Shown one piece after another: positions 50,403 to 59,541 of a DNA stretch of 64,000 nt. Position 1 is the stretch's first letter; every line of letters begins with the position of its first letter. The stretch comes from Acidimicrobiales bacterium (GTDB taxonomy: Bacteria > Actinomycetota > Acidimicrobiia > Acidimicrobiales > Aldehydirespiratoraceae). The notes beneath the pieces are model-generated. The model did no database searches. It saw nothing but the letters and a program-made list of their open reading frames with translations, and had not been told where the DNA came from. The stretch is from NCBI GenBank assembly GCA_040219515.1, contig JAVJSI010000007.1, positions 1 through 64,000 of the forward strand, read 5' to 3'. Both the position numbers and the translations under genes were made by a program.

Positions 50403-50935
50403 GAAGCCCGACGACAATCGACGACGAGTTCGCTGAACCGCACGTCGTCGTCGAGCACGATCCGAGGGTCGGGCAGGGCCGCGAGGCGCACGACGAGACA
50501 GTCGGCGACCGCCGGATCCAGGCCGTCGGCAACCCGCCGCGCGATCTCGTCCTCCACGTCGTCGAGCGTGACGATCGGCGGCGCGTCGGCCACGGAGAGG
50601 GGGTCCTCGGGCAGTTCGCCGTCGACCTCACTGGGTGCGACCGCGGGTGCACAGTCCGCCGAGGTCGCGGAGAGCAGCAGGAGGTCGTTCTCGTCGAGCT
50701 CGGGGTCGAGCCCGGTCACCTTCCGCAGATCGAGTCGGCCGTCGAGCGCCGTCACGATGCAGGTCGCTCGCGTGCGGTCGACCCCATCGAGCACCATGAC
50801 CTCGACCGCCTCGTCCAGTCCGAGCGTTACCGAACGGGCACACGACGTCATCATCGCGACACTCAGGGCCAGCATCATCAGAAACAGCAAGAACGACCCT
50901 GCGCGACGGCTCATGGCCGAGCCGTCGGCAGTCAC
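50399..50935 (-). CDS. Small secreted lipoprotein cotranscribed with GntR
   Basis: A 178-residue protein. GTG 50935 overlaps the GntR stop (GTGA), so the longer coding start is preferred over ATG 50914. The signal peptide SFLLFLMMLALSVAMMTSC ends in a lipobox Cys. The mature part has four more Cys (TCIVTA, SADCAPA, ADCLVV and DCRRAS) and a repeated DxLDLR/VADGLDPAVA style, suggesting two related Asp/Leu-rich halves. No known family. It overlaps the end of the convergent LLM gene by 4 bp. Confidence 0.65.
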   Translation of the reverse strand: MTADGSAMSRRAGSFLLFLMMLALSVAMMTSCARSVTLGLDEAVEVMVLDGVDRTRATCIVTALDGRLDLRKVTGLDPELDENDLLLLSATSADCAPAVAPSEVDGELPEDPLSVADAPPIVTLDDVEDEIARRVADGLDPAVADCLVVRLAALPDPRIVLDDDVRFSELVVDCRRAS

Positions 50936-51663
50936 TCGACCAATCTCAAGCCCGCGGGGCCATCTCCGGTGCCGACCGCCGGCAGTTCGGCGCTGAAAAC
51001 GGTGAGGTGGCCGGGATAGACGTGCTCGCTGAGCAACACCGCGGCGCCGTCGTCGGACCGGGTGATGCGCTCGCAGACCAGCACCGGGGAGCCGGTCGGC
51101 ACGTTGAGCAGGGCCGCATCGGTGGCCGATGCAGCCGAGGCCGCGATGGTCTGCTCGGCCCCGCGCACCCGCACGTCGAGCAGCTCGTAGAACGGTCGTG
51201 CCTCGACGTCGTGGCGGGAGAATCGGGTCGCCAGTCCCTCCGGGCACCACACGGTGACCCGCGCGAACGGTTCGCCATCGGCGAGGTTGAGCCGTCGCAC
51301 CTCGAGCACGCGAGTCTCACCCAGCGCCTCCGCCACTCGGGCCGGCGCATCGATGAAGGCGAAATCGAGGACCTTGCGGGTGGACTCCGCGCCCGACGCC
51401 GCCAGCTGTTGTTCGACGGTGTCGAGCTCGCCGAGCGGCTGACGTACCGGATCGCCTTCGACGAACCAGCCGAGGCCCTGTTGCGAGTCGATCAAGCCGA
51501 TCTCGCGGAGCTGTTCGAGGGCCCTCCGCACGGTCACCCTCGACACCGAGAACTCCTCGGACAGGGTCGCCTCCGACGGCAGCAGTCGACCCGCGGTGAA
51601 GCCGCCGGTGCGGATGCGGTCTCGAAGATCGTCGGCGATCAGCTGGTATCGGGGGGTACGCAC
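50932..51663 (-). CDS. GntR-family regulator with UTRA domain
   Basis: A 243-residue regulator. The winged HTH is [20 protein letters not shown], then [24 protein letters not shown] at about 28-51. The C-terminal UTRA/HutC ligand domain (about 90-240) contains [16 protein letters not shown] and [15 protein letters not shown]. It is divergent from aconitase across 44 bp, so it probably controls that gene and itself. The ligand could be a TCA intermediate or related sugar acid; not deducible. Confidence 0.92.
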   Translation of the reverse strand: MRTPRYQLIADDLRDRIRTGGFTAGRLLPSEATLSEEFSVSRVTVRRALEQLREIGLIDSQQGLGWFVEGDPVRQPLGELDTVEQQLAASGAESTRKVLDFAFIDAPARVAEALGETRVLEVRRLNLADGEPFARVTVWCPEGLATRFSRHDVEARPFYELLDVRVRGAEQTIAASAASATDAALLNVPTGSPVLVCERITRSDDGAAVLLSEHVYPGHLTVFSAELPAVGTGDGPAGLRLVE

Positions 51664-51707
51664 ACTTGTCTCTTACTTGTCTTGTCTTTTCCGCTAAGGT
51701 AGCAGTC
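51664..51707. promoter_or_regulatory. Divergent gntR/acn control region with TTGTC repeats
   Basis: Three TTGTC units (51666, 51677, 51682), two of them in an 11-bp ACTTGTC repeat, lie between the two starts, followed by CGCTAAGGTAGC near a -10-like position for aconitase. Probable GntR operator; the exact footprint is not known. Confidence 0.5.
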
Positions 51708-53993
51708 ATGGCAGCCGCAGCAAGTACACCCATCGAACTCATCAACGGCGTCTACGCCACATTGGACGAGCGCATCGGCGCCGCCCGTGCGCGATTCGGA
51801 CGCTCCCTCACCCTCGCCGAGAAGATTCTGATCAATCATCTCGACTCGCCCGACCAGGAACTCGAGCGCGGTGACTCCTATGTCGATCTGCGCCCCGACC
51901 GTGTCGCCATGCAGGACGCCACCGCCCAGATGGCGTGGCTCCAGTTCATGACCGCCGGGCTCGACGAGGTGCAGGTGCCCACCACCACCCACTGCGATCA
52001 CCTCATCCAGGCCCGCGTCGACGGCAAACGGGACCTGATGGCCGCAGTCGACAACAACGAAGAGGTCTACGACTTCCTCGAGACAGTGTCCGCTCGCTAC
52101 GGCGGCGGCTTCTGGAAGCCCGGTTCGGGCATCATCCACCAGGTCGTGCTCGAGCAATACGCCTTCCCCGGCGGAATGATGATCGGCACCGACAGCCACA
52201 CCCCCAACGCCGGTGGCATCGGCATGATCGCGGTGGGCGTCGGCGGCGCCGACGCGGTCGACGTGATGACCGGCTTCCCGTGGAACGTGAAGTGGCCCAA
52301 GCTCATCGGCGTGAAGCTCACCGGTTCGCTCAACGGTTGGAGCGCCCCGAAGGACGTCATCTTGAAGGTCGCCGAGATCCTCACCGTGAAGGGCGGCACC
52401 GGCGCGATCGTCGAGTACTTCGGTGAGGGTGCCAACAGCATCAGCTGCACCGGCAAGGCCACGATCTGCAACATGGGCGCCGAGATCGGCGCCACCACGT
52501 CCCTGTTCGCCTACGACGACGCCGTCGCCCGCTATCTGAAGAGCACCGGCCGCGAGCACGTGGCCGACGCAGCCGACGCCGTTGCGCATCATCTGCGGGC
52601 CGACGACGAGGTGCTGGCCGACCCCGCCGCCCACTACGACCAGGTCATCGAGATCGATCTCGACACGCTGACCCCCCACATCAACGGCCCCCACACCCCC
52701 GACCTCGCCCGCGAGGTCGGGGCGCTCGGCGCCGAGGCGAAAGCCGAGGGCTGGCCGCTCGAGATCAGCGCCGCCCTCATCGGCAGCTGCACCAACTCGA
52801 GCTACGAGGACATCACCCGGGCGGCCTCGATCGCCCGGGAAGCAGCGGCCAAGGGCCTCAAGTCCAAGACCCGCCTACTCATCACCCCCGGGTCCGAGCA
52901 GGTCCGCGCCACCATCGTGCGCGACGGTCTGCTCCAGGACTTCGAGGCGCTCGGCGCCACCGTGCTCGCCAACGCCTGCGGTCCGTGCATCGGCCAGTGG
53001 GACCGCTCCGAGGAGGAGGGCCACGTCGCCGGCGAGGCGAACGTGATCGTCACCTCCTACAACCGCAACTTCCCGAAGCGAAACGACGGCGACGCGGCCA
53101 CCCTCGCGTTCGTCACGTCGCCCGAGACGGTGCTCGCGCTCGCCCTCGCCGGCACGCTCGACTTCGACCCGATCAACGGCACCATCACCAACGATGCCGG
53201 CGAAGAGGTCTCGCTCTCCACGCCGATCGGCATCGAACTGCCGGCCGCCGGGTTCGACCCGGGCGAGGACACCTTCGTCCCGGCCCCCGCCGACGGCTCC
53301 TCGGTCGTGGTGCAGGTCTCGCCCACCAGCGACCGTCTCCAGCTGCTCGAGCCGTTCACGGCGTGGGACGGCAACGACTACGAGGATCTGCCCGTGCTCG
53401 TCAAGGCGCAGGGCAAGTTCACCACCGACCACATCTCGATGGCCGGTCCCTGGCTCAAGTACCGCGGCCACCTCGAGAACATCTCGGGCAACCTCTACCT
53501 GGGCGCGGTCAACGCCTACCCGGGCTACGAGGTCGGCTACGGCAAGAGCCAGCTCGACGGATCGGTGAAGACCTTCCCCGATCTGGCCAAGGACTACCAC
53601 GAGGCCGGCGTGCAGTGGGTCGTCATCGGCGACGAGAACATGGGCGAGGGCTCGAGCCGCGAACACGCCGCCATGGAGCCCCGGTTCCGCAACGGTGTCG
53701 TGGCGATCGCCCGCTCCTTCGCCCGCATCCACGAGACCAACCTGAAGAAGCAGGGCATGGTGCCGCTGACCTTCGCCGACCCGGCCGACTACGACCGCAT
53801 CGACGAGGACGACCGCATCGCCGTACGTGGCCTCGCTGATCTGGCGCCCGATCAGCCCGTCACCGTCGAGGTGACCAAGCCGACGGGCGAGACGATCTCG
53901 TTCCTCACGAACCACACCTTCTCCCCCGAGCAGATCGAGTGGTTCAAGGCCGGGAGCGCGCTCAACATCATCAAGGCCCGCTCGGCGTCGTAG
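51708..53993 (+). CDS. acn: Aconitate hydratase
   Basis: A 761-residue aconitase of the mitochondrial-type length. The [4Fe-4S] cluster ligands are Cys361 in [12 protein letters not shown] and Cys424/Cys427 in [30 protein letters not shown] and the swivelling-domain [20 protein letters not shown] complete the signature. It isomerises citrate to isocitrate. Its divergent GntR neighbour suggests regulation by carbon supply; citrate synthase lies 4.3 kb downstream on the same strand. Confidence 0.97.
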   Translation: MAAAASTPIELINGVYATLDERIGAARARFGRSLTLAEKILINHLDSPDQELERGDSYVDLRPDRVAMQDATAQMAWLQFMTAGLDEVQVPTTTHCDHLIQARVDGKRDLMAAVDNNEEVYDFLETVSARYGGGFWKPGSGIIHQVVLEQYAFPGGMMIGTDSHTPNAGGIGMIAVGVGGADAVDVMTGFPWNVKWPKLIGVKLTGSLNGWSAPKDVILKVAEILTVKGGTGAIVEYFGEGANSISCTGKATICNMGAEIGATTSLFAYDDAVARYLKSTGREHVADAADAVAHHLRADDEVLADPAAHYDQVIEIDLDTLTPHINGPHTPDLAREVGALGAEAKAEGWPLEISAALIGSCTNSSYEDITRAASIAREAAAKGLKSKTRLLITPGSEQVRATIVRDGLLQDFEALGATVLANACGPCIGQWDRSEEEGHVAGEANVIVTSYNRNFPKRNDGDAATLAFVTSPETVLALALAGTLDFDPINGTITNDAGEEVSLSTPIGIELPAAGFDPGEDTFVPAPADGSSVVVQVSPTSDRLQLLEPFTAWDGNDYEDLPVLVKAQGKFTTDHISMAGPWLKYRGHLENISGNLYLGAVNAYPGYEVGYGKSQLDGSVKTFPDLAKDYHEAGVQWVVIGDENMGEGSSREHAAMEPRFRNGVVAIARSFARIHETNLKKQGMVPLTFADPADYDRIDEDDRIAVRGLADLAPDQPVTVEVTKPTGETISFLTNHTFSPEQIEWFKAGSALNIIKARSAS

Positions 53994-54020
53994 CGATCTG
54001 GGACGACCCGGCGACGGCGA

Positions 54021-55598
54021 CTACGTGAAGATTCGCGTGCAGCTGTCGCCCGCCCAGAGGCCGGTGACGACGCCATCGGGATCGCGCGTGGTGGTCGTGC
54101 CGTTGAGCAGGCCACCCGATCCCGGGTTCGTCGCCGCGAAGAGGCCGACGGGATCGTCGGGAATCGCCGCAACCAGCTGCAGCGAACCGCCGAGGGTCAC
54201 TTCGAGGAACCCGACCGTCGCGCCCACGCCGACGCCGCTGAAGGTGACGAGACCGTCAGGGTCGTCGTGGCCACTGGCGTACCACTGGGTGAAGCGGGCT
54301 TCGCCACTGTCGAGTTCGTCCTCGGTGAACACCACCTCGAGGTCGCCCCACTGCACGAAGCGGCTGCGGGCGCCATAGCAGAAGGCCGACTCCTCGAGCC
54401 CGGAATCGCGGTCCGGGTCACCGAGCAGGTCGGACAGCGCGGCGAACACCGTCGCCTCGTTCTGCCCGAACAGGACCAGGTCACCGCCCACGAGCTGGAG
54501 GCCGGTCTCGGCCAGCGTGACGTCGCCCGGCTCCCCGACCGGCACCGGGGTGGTGGTGGTCGAAGGCGGCTCGGTCGTGGTCGTGGTGGTCGTCGACGTG
54601 GTCGTGGCGGCGTCGGGATCGACCGTGGACGTCGTCGCGTCGGGGTCGAGTGTCGTCGACGACGGCGTCTCGGACGTCGTGGTGGCAACGGTCGTCGTAG
54701 TGACGAGCGTGGTGGTCTGGTCGGTGTCGGTGGCCGACGAGTCGCCCCCGCGGAACGCGACCAGCGCGATGATGATCGCGCCGACCAGTCCGAGCAGCAC
54801 CACCGCAGCGATCACACCGCCCGAGATCCGTCGGTTCGGCGGCTCGTACCGGAGCGGTTCGGGCGACGGCGCCGACGACACCGCCGGAACCACCTGCGTC
54901 GGTGGCGTCGATGAGGAGATCGGCGCCGCCGGGACGGCGGTGGGCGCCGAGCGGGCCGGGGCCGGGTCGACGTTCTCGTCGGCGTCGCTCTCGTCCTCGT
55001 CCTCGTCGAACACCGAGATCGGACCCGTCGGCGGGTCGAGGGGTGGCAGCACGACCGGCGCTCGTGGCGTCACGGCCTCGCCGAGGTCCTCGCGGGTGAC
55101 GAGCGGTGCCGCGGCCAGCGAGGCCACGCGTGCGGCGCCTGCAGCCACCGCGATCACCGAGTCGGCATCGCCGACCTGGGTCATGGCGGCCGAGCGCGGG
55201 ACCGTCACCGTGTCGGTGATGCCGGCGGCCGCGGCGGCCGCGACCACCCGTTCGCGCTCGGGGCGGGCCCAGTCGTCGGGCACGACGATCGCCAGCCGAC
55301 GCGGCGCCGCGCCCCCCGCCGCCGCGGCGCGGCCCACGACATGGTTGATCACTGCGCCCAGCGCACCGATCTTGCCGGCGGCGGCCCGCTCGAGTGGGTC
55401 GGTGACCGCAGGTCCGGGCGCGGTGAGCGCGGCCGCGCCGACCAGCACGGCGCCGCCGTCGTCCTGCGCGACGGCACAGACCGCTGCCGGTCCGTCGGCC
55501 CCGAGCTGGACGACGGTCGCCGGGTTTCCCGCCACTGCGTCGAGTCGGACCGCGGTGATGCCCTCGGGCGTGATGTGAATGCCGAGCGTGTCAGCCAT
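54021..55598 (-). CDS. Membrane protein with actin-fold-like N-terminal domain
   Basis: A 525-residue protein from ATG 55598. The first 180 residues begin TLGIHITPEGITAVRLDAVA and contain VVGRAAAAGGAAPRRLAIVV and AAAAAGITDTVTVPRSAAM, like lobe I of Hsp70/actin-fold proteins, but the phosphate-2 loop DxGGGT is not visible, so nucleotide binding is doubtful. An acidic, Pro-rich linker leads to a membrane segment (VIAAVVLLGLVGAIIIALVA, about 290), a Thr-rich linker and an extracellular domain with two Cys (AFCYGA and DSCTRI). Similar layouts occur in actinobacterial Hsp70-like membrane proteins. Function unknown. Confidence 0.7.
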   Translation of the reverse strand: MADTLGIHITPEGITAVRLDAVAGNPATVVQLGADGPAAVCAVAQDDGGAVLVGAAALTAPGPAVTDPLERAAAGKIGALGAVINHVVGRAAAAGGAAPRRLAIVVPDDWARPERERVVAAAAAAGITDTVTVPRSAAMTQVGDADSVIAVAAGAARVASLAAAPLVTREDLGEAVTPRAPVVLPPLDPPTGPISVFDEDEDESDADENVDPAPARSAPTAVPAAPISSSTPPTQVVPAVSSAPSPEPLRYEPPNRRISGGVIAAVVLLGLVGAIIIALVAFRGGDSSATDTDQTTTLVTTTTVATTTSETPSSTTLDPDATTSTVDPDAATTTSTTTTTTTEPPSTTTTPVPVGEPGDVTLAETGLQLVGGDLVLFGQNEATVFAALSDLLGDPDRDSGLEESAFCYGARSRFVQWGDLEVVFTEDELDSGEARFTQWYASGHDDPDGLVTFSGVGVGATVGFLEVTLGGSLQLVAAIPDDPVGLFAATNPGSGGLLNGTTTTRDPDGVVTGLWAGDSCTRIFT

Positions 55599-55664
55599 TC
55601 GTGTCAGCCATCGTTTCGGCCATACGGAACAACCTCGGGGCGACGCACGGGGTGAGCGTAGTGG

Positions 55665-55793
55665 CTTCCAAAACGAAGAGAAGCGACTGGTTTGTTCTTG
55701 GGGGACAACCAGCCGCTTCTCGAAGCCTCGGATCATCAGGGGGACGAGATCCGGGCTGACTGACGTTGCGTTAGGGGGTAACGCTTCCGTCGT
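55665..55793 (-). ncRNA. Structured RNA with C-rich hairpin loops (6C-like sRNA or leader)
   Basis: On the minus strand three stem-loops display CCCCC in the loop: GCGTTA-CCCCC-TAACGC (55784-55768), GGATC...GTCCCCCTG...GATCC (55752-55730) and a 15-bp stem GAGAAGCGGCTGGTT paired to 55678-55692 with a GTCCCCCAAGAACA loop, followed by TTCGTTTT. The last is a good intrinsic terminator. A possible promoter, TTGGAA and TTAGAT 18 bp apart, lies just upstream (55800-55833). C-run loops are the hallmark of the actinobacterial 6C RNA family. It could be a free sRNA or an attenuator of the 55598 gene. Confidence 0.5.
55678..55721 (-). terminator. Intrinsic terminator of the C-loop RNA
   Basis: Fifteen-base-pair stem with one G-U pair and 14-nt loop, followed on the minus strand by TTCGTTTT. 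It lies about 80 bases before the start of the actin-fold-like gene. Confidence 0.65.
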
Positions 55794-55867
55794 CGATAGA
55801 GCTATCTAACCATGTCCACCCCCATCTTTCCAACAGTTCTCGTGGATATGTGCCATCATTCACAGCG

Positions 55868-56791
55868 ATGGATCTACGTCAGCTTCACGCCCTGCTGGCC
55901 GTGGCCGAACACCAGTCGTTCTCCGCGGCGGCCCGAGCCCTGCACACCGTGCAGAGCAACGTGTCCACCCACGTGGCCCGCCTCGAGCAGGAGGTGGGTT
56001 CGGTCCTGATCGACCGGGCCCAGGGCGAGCTGACCGTCGAAGGCGAGATCGTCGCCGACCGGGCGCGACGGATCCTCGCCGAACTCCGCGCCATCGAGGA
56101 CGACCTCATCGCGATGCGCGATGACGTCTCGGGGCGGGTGCGCGCCGGCGTGATCGGCACCACCGCCCGCTGGCTGGTGCCGTCGCTGCTCACCGCGGTG
56201 TCGGCCGAGTACCCCCGGGTCCAGCTCCAGATCATCGAAGCCACGACGACCTCGCTGATTCCACAGCTGCTCAGTGACCGACTCGACCTCGCCGTCGTGA
56301 ACCTGCCCGTCGACAATCCCGACGTCGACGCCCACGTGCTGTTCACCGAGGAGCGCATCATCATCGCGCCCACCGGACACCCGTTGGCGGAGAGCGAGCA
56401 AGTCGACCTGGCCGAACTCAGCCGCCACGAGATCCTGCTGCCACCGCAGGGCACGGCCTTTCGCGACGAAATCGACGCGGACGCGCGCCGTCAGCGGGTC
56501 GAGCTCACCACGCAGGCCGAGGTCGACGGGCTCCGTCTGCTGACCTCGCTCGCCTTCCAGGGATTCGGCCCCGCGCTCGTGCCGGCCAGCGCCGCGCCCT
56601 CGTGGCTCAGCGGCGAGTGGACCCGTGTCGCCGTCGAGGGCCTGTCGCCGCGCATCGTCGGTCTCGCGACACCACGCCGGTCCGCTCCGTCGGCTCCCAC
56701 CCGCACTCTCGCCGAGGTGATCCGTCGCATCGTGCAGGTCGACGGTCCCGAACAGGGCCGCGTCACCCCCGCGCCGGTCGACTCGGCGTGA
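55868..56791 (+). CDS. LysR-family transcriptional regulator
   Basis: A 307-residue LysR protein. MDLRQLHALLAVAEHQSFSA starts the winged HTH, with SNVSTHVARLEQEVGSVLID and the family's long helix after it. The effector domain from about 90 on (GVIGTTARWLVPSLLTAVSA, LAVVNLPVDNPDVDA) is the usual substrate-binding fold. It precedes the carboxyltransferase gene on the same strand by 60 bp, or divergently faces the 55598 gene; either could be a target. Ligand unknown. Confidence 0.93.
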   Translation: MDLRQLHALLAVAEHQSFSAAARALHTVQSNVSTHVARLEQEVGSVLIDRAQGELTVEGEIVADRARRILAELRAIEDDLIAMRDDVSGRVRAGVIGTTARWLVPSLLTAVSAEYPRVQLQIIEATTTSLIPQLLSDRLDLAVVNLPVDNPDVDAHVLFTEERIIIAPTGHPLAESEQVDLAELSRHEILLPPQGTAFRDEIDADARRQRVELTTQAEVDGLRLLTSLAFQGFGPALVPASAAPSWLSGEWTRVAVEGLSPRIVGLATPRRSAPSAPTRTLAEVIRRIVQVDGPEQGRVTPAPVDSA

Positions 56792-56851
56792 GATGGTAAC
56801 CATCACCCGATGATCGATGTCGAAAGTCAGTATGAGCACCAGGCAGGACGG

Positions 56852-58204
56852 ATGACCGATATCTCGACCGTCGACATCCGCGCCCGGGCCGAGGGGTTCG
56901 TGCGGGCCTCGGCCTCGGACTTCCACGGGCGCCGAGTCATGGTCGTCGATGCACAGGGTGACGACCTGGCGGGCGCACTGTCACCGAGCGACGGCCACAC
57001 CATCGCCGCGGGAGCGCGCTACGCGCTGGACCAACGCCTGCCGCTCATCGTGCGACTCGCCTCCAGTGGCGCAAACCTCGAGATGGGCGTCAGCGCGCTC
57101 GACGGTTGGGGTGGTGCCGCCCGGGAGATGACCCGGTGTTCGGGCATCGTGCCGATGATCGTCATCGTCACCGGCCCGACCGTCTCGGGGCCGGCCCTCA
57201 TGCTCGGTCTCGCCGACATCGTGATCATGGTCCGCGACGCCTATGCCTTCGTCTCGGGACCCACGATGGTCGAGCAGTTCACCGGCGTGCCGATCGACTC
57301 CGACGAGCTCGGCGGCGCCGCGGTCCACGGCCGCACGTCCGGCGTGGCCACCATGGTCGCCGAGGACCTGGTCGAGGCCGAGGAACTGGCTCGCGACCTC
57401 CTGTCGTTCCTGCCCGACCACACCGATGACCCGGCGCCACCCCATGTCTGCACCGATCCGGTCGGTCGTCTCACCCCCGAGGCCTACGACGTGCTGCCCG
57501 AGTCGGCCAACGGCTCCTACGACTGCCGCGACATCCTCGCCGCCGTCGTCGACGACGGCTACCTGCTCGAGCTGCACGCCGACTGGGCCGGCAACCTCGT
57601 CACCTGCTTCGCCTCGATCGGCGGCCGGTCGATCGGCATCGTGGCCAATCAGCCCCAGACCATCGCCGGCACCCTCGACATCACCGCATCCCGCAAGGGC
57701 GCGCGGTTCGTCGCGATGTGCGACGCGTTCAACCTCCCACTGCTCACCCTGGTCGACACGTCGGGCTTCTACCCGGGCAAGGACCTCGAGTGGCGGGGAA
57801 TGATCCGCTACGGCGCCCAGATGGCGTTCGCCTACGCCCGGGCGTCGGTCCCCCGGGTCAACGTCACCACCCGCAAGTCCTACGGCGGCGCCTACATCGT
57901 CATGGACTCGAAGAAGATCGGCAACGACCTGGCCCTCGCCTGGCCGTCCGCCGAGATCGCAGTCATGGGAGCGAAGGGGGCGGTGGAGATCCTCCATCGC
58001 CGAAACACGCCCGAAGAACGAGCCGAGCTCGAGGCGAACTACGAAGAACGTCTGCTCAACCCCTACATCGCCGCCGAGCGCGGCACGATCGACGCCGTGA
58101 TCGACCCGGAAGCCACCCGATCCCAGGTGGCCGCAGCGTTCGACATGCTCGCCGGGAAGCGCGAACGGCTGCCCCGTCGCCGCCACGACAACACACCGCT
58201 CTGA
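56852..58204 (+). CDS. Acyl-CoA carboxylase beta (carboxyltransferase) domain protein
   Basis: A 450-residue protein if started at ATG 56852, behind GGCAGGACGG; ATG 56810 is an alternative and has no ribosome site. It is a carboxyltransferase fold: LPLIVRLASSGANLEMGVSA (N half), IVIVTGPTVSGPALMLGLAD, and the C half SIGIVANQPQTIAGTLDITA, LPLLTLVDTSGFYPGKDLEW and KSYGGAYIVMDSKKIGNDLA. It is shorter than AccD5/PccB (about 520), with a reduced N-terminus. No biotin-carrier gene is adjacent. Substrate, such as acetyl- or propionyl-CoA, not assigned. Confidence 0.87.
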   Translation: MTDISTVDIRARAEGFVRASASDFHGRRVMVVDAQGDDLAGALSPSDGHTIAAGARYALDQRLPLIVRLASSGANLEMGVSALDGWGGAAREMTRCSGIVPMIVIVTGPTVSGPALMLGLADIVIMVRDAYAFVSGPTMVEQFTGVPIDSDELGGAAVHGRTSGVATMVAEDLVEAEELARDLLSFLPDHTDDPAPPHVCTDPVGRLTPEAYDVLPESANGSYDCRDILAAVVDDGYLLELHADWAGNLVTCFASIGGRSIGIVANQPQTIAGTLDITASRKGARFVAMCDAFNLPLLTLVDTSGFYPGKDLEWRGMIRYGAQMAFAYARASVPRVNVTTRKSYGGAYIVMDSKKIGNDLALAWPSAEIAVMGAKGAVEILHRRNTPEERAELEANYEERLLNPYIAAERGTIDAVIDPEATRSQVAAAFDMLAGKRERLPRRRHDNTPL

Positions 58205-58262
58205 ACAGTGCCCGAGAACAAGGCCTGACCGCTCCGAGGTGTGAGGCACGAGCATTGCGGTC

Positions 58263-58278
58263 TAGATTCAACGCCGTG
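58263..58278 (+). promoter_or_regulatory. Possible leaderless promoter of citrate synthase
   Basis: TAGATT at 58263-58268 ends seven bases before GTG 58276, which would put the transcript start at or next to the start codon. No ribosome site is visible upstream of the GTG. Leaderless mRNAs are frequent in actinobacteria. No convincing -35 box. Confidence 0.4.
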
Positions 58279-59541
58279 TCTGAGAGCGTAACCATCACCG
58301 ACAACCGCACCGGCGAGTCGATCGAGATCCCCATCGTCGACGGGGGTGTCGATGCCGCCGATTGGCGCAAGCTCCTCCCCGGCATCTGGTTCTCCGACCC
58401 CGGCCTGGCCACCACCGCCGCCACTCCGAGCGCCATCACGGAGCTCGACGGCGAGAACGGCATCCTGCGCTACCGCGGGTATCCGATCGAGCAGTTGGCC
58501 GAACACAGCACCTTCCTCGAGGTCGCGTATCTCCTCGTCCACGGCGAGCTTCCCAACGCCACCGAGCACGATGCGTGGATCGAGGAGATCACCCACCACA
58601 CCTACATCCACGAGAACTTCCGCAAGCGGATCAACGACGCCTACCACTACGACGCGCACCCCATGGGTCTGCTCACGTCGGCGGTCGCAGGCCTGTCGAC
58701 CTTCTACCCCGAGGCGAAGGAGATCGAGGACCCCGAGATCCGTCGGGCGCAGATCGTCCGTCTCATCGCGAAGATGCCGACGCTGGCGGCCAACGCGTAC
58801 CGCCATTCGGTCGGCCAGCCGTTCGTCTTCCCCGACAACAACACCGACTACCCCACCAACTTCCTGCGCATGATGTGGCAGATCGGTGGTCCCTACGAAC
58901 TCGACCCCGCGTTGCAGAAGGCGATGGAGATCCTGCTGATCCTCCACGCCGATCACGAGCAGAACTGCTCGACCACCGCCGCTCGTGTGGTCGGCTCGGC
59001 CCACGCCGATCCCTACTCCTCGGTTGCTGCGGCCTGCGCTGCCCTCTACGGCCCCCGCCACGGTGGCGCCAACGAGGCCGTGCTCAACATGCTCGACGAC
59101 ATCGGCAGCTACGACAATGTCGATGCGTTCATCGAGAGCGTGAAATCCGGCGACGGCCGTCTGATGGGCTTCGGTCACCGCGTCTACAAGAACTACGACC
59201 CGCGGGCCACGATCATCAAGGAAGCGGCCTACGACGTCTTCGAGGTCACCGGCAAGAACCCCCGCCTCGACATCGCCTTGAAGCTCGAGGAAGCGGCGCT
59301 CAACGACGACTACTTCGTGAGCCGCAAGCTCTACCCCAACGTCGACTTCTACTCGGGGCTCATCTACCAGTCGATGGGATTCCCCACCGAGATGTTCACG
59401 GTGCTGTTCGCCATCGGCCGTACGCCTGGCTGGCTGGCGCACTGGAACGAGATGCTCGAGCAGAACTCGCGCATCGCTCGTCCCCGCCAGCTCTACACGG
59501 GCCCCGGCGTGCGCGACTACACGCCGATCGCGAGCCGCTGA
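58276..59541 (+). CDS. gltA: Citrate synthase
   Basis: A 421-residue protein from GTG 58276; the longer upstream frame lies in the carboxyltransferase gene. The signature is intact: ELDGENGILRYRGYPIEQLA, LILHADHEQNCSTTAARVVG, the catalytic His of GPRHGGANEAVLNM and of MGFGHRVYKNYDPRA, and the catalytic Asp in NVDFYSGLIYQ. It condenses oxaloacetate and acetyl-CoA. Together with aconitase it places the first two TCA steps in this segment. It overlaps the sulfotransferase start. Confidence 0.96.
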   Translation: MSESVTITDNRTGESIEIPIVDGGVDAADWRKLLPGIWFSDPGLATTAATPSAITELDGENGILRYRGYPIEQLAEHSTFLEVAYLLVHGELPNATEHDAWIEEITHHTYIHENFRKRINDAYHYDAHPMGLLTSAVAGLSTFYPEAKEIEDPEIRRAQIVRLIAKMPTLAANAYRHSVGQPFVFPDNNTDYPTNFLRMMWQIGGPYELDPALQKAMEILLILHADHEQNCSTTAARVVGSAHADPYSSVAAACAALYGPRHGGANEAVLNMLDDIGSYDNVDAFIESVKSGDGRLMGFGHRVYKNYDPRATIIKEAAYDVFEVTGKNPRLDIALKLEEAALNDDYFVSRKLYPNVDFYSGLIYQSMGFPTEMFTVLFAIGRTPGWLAHWNEMLEQNSRIARPRQLYTGPGVRDYTPIASR

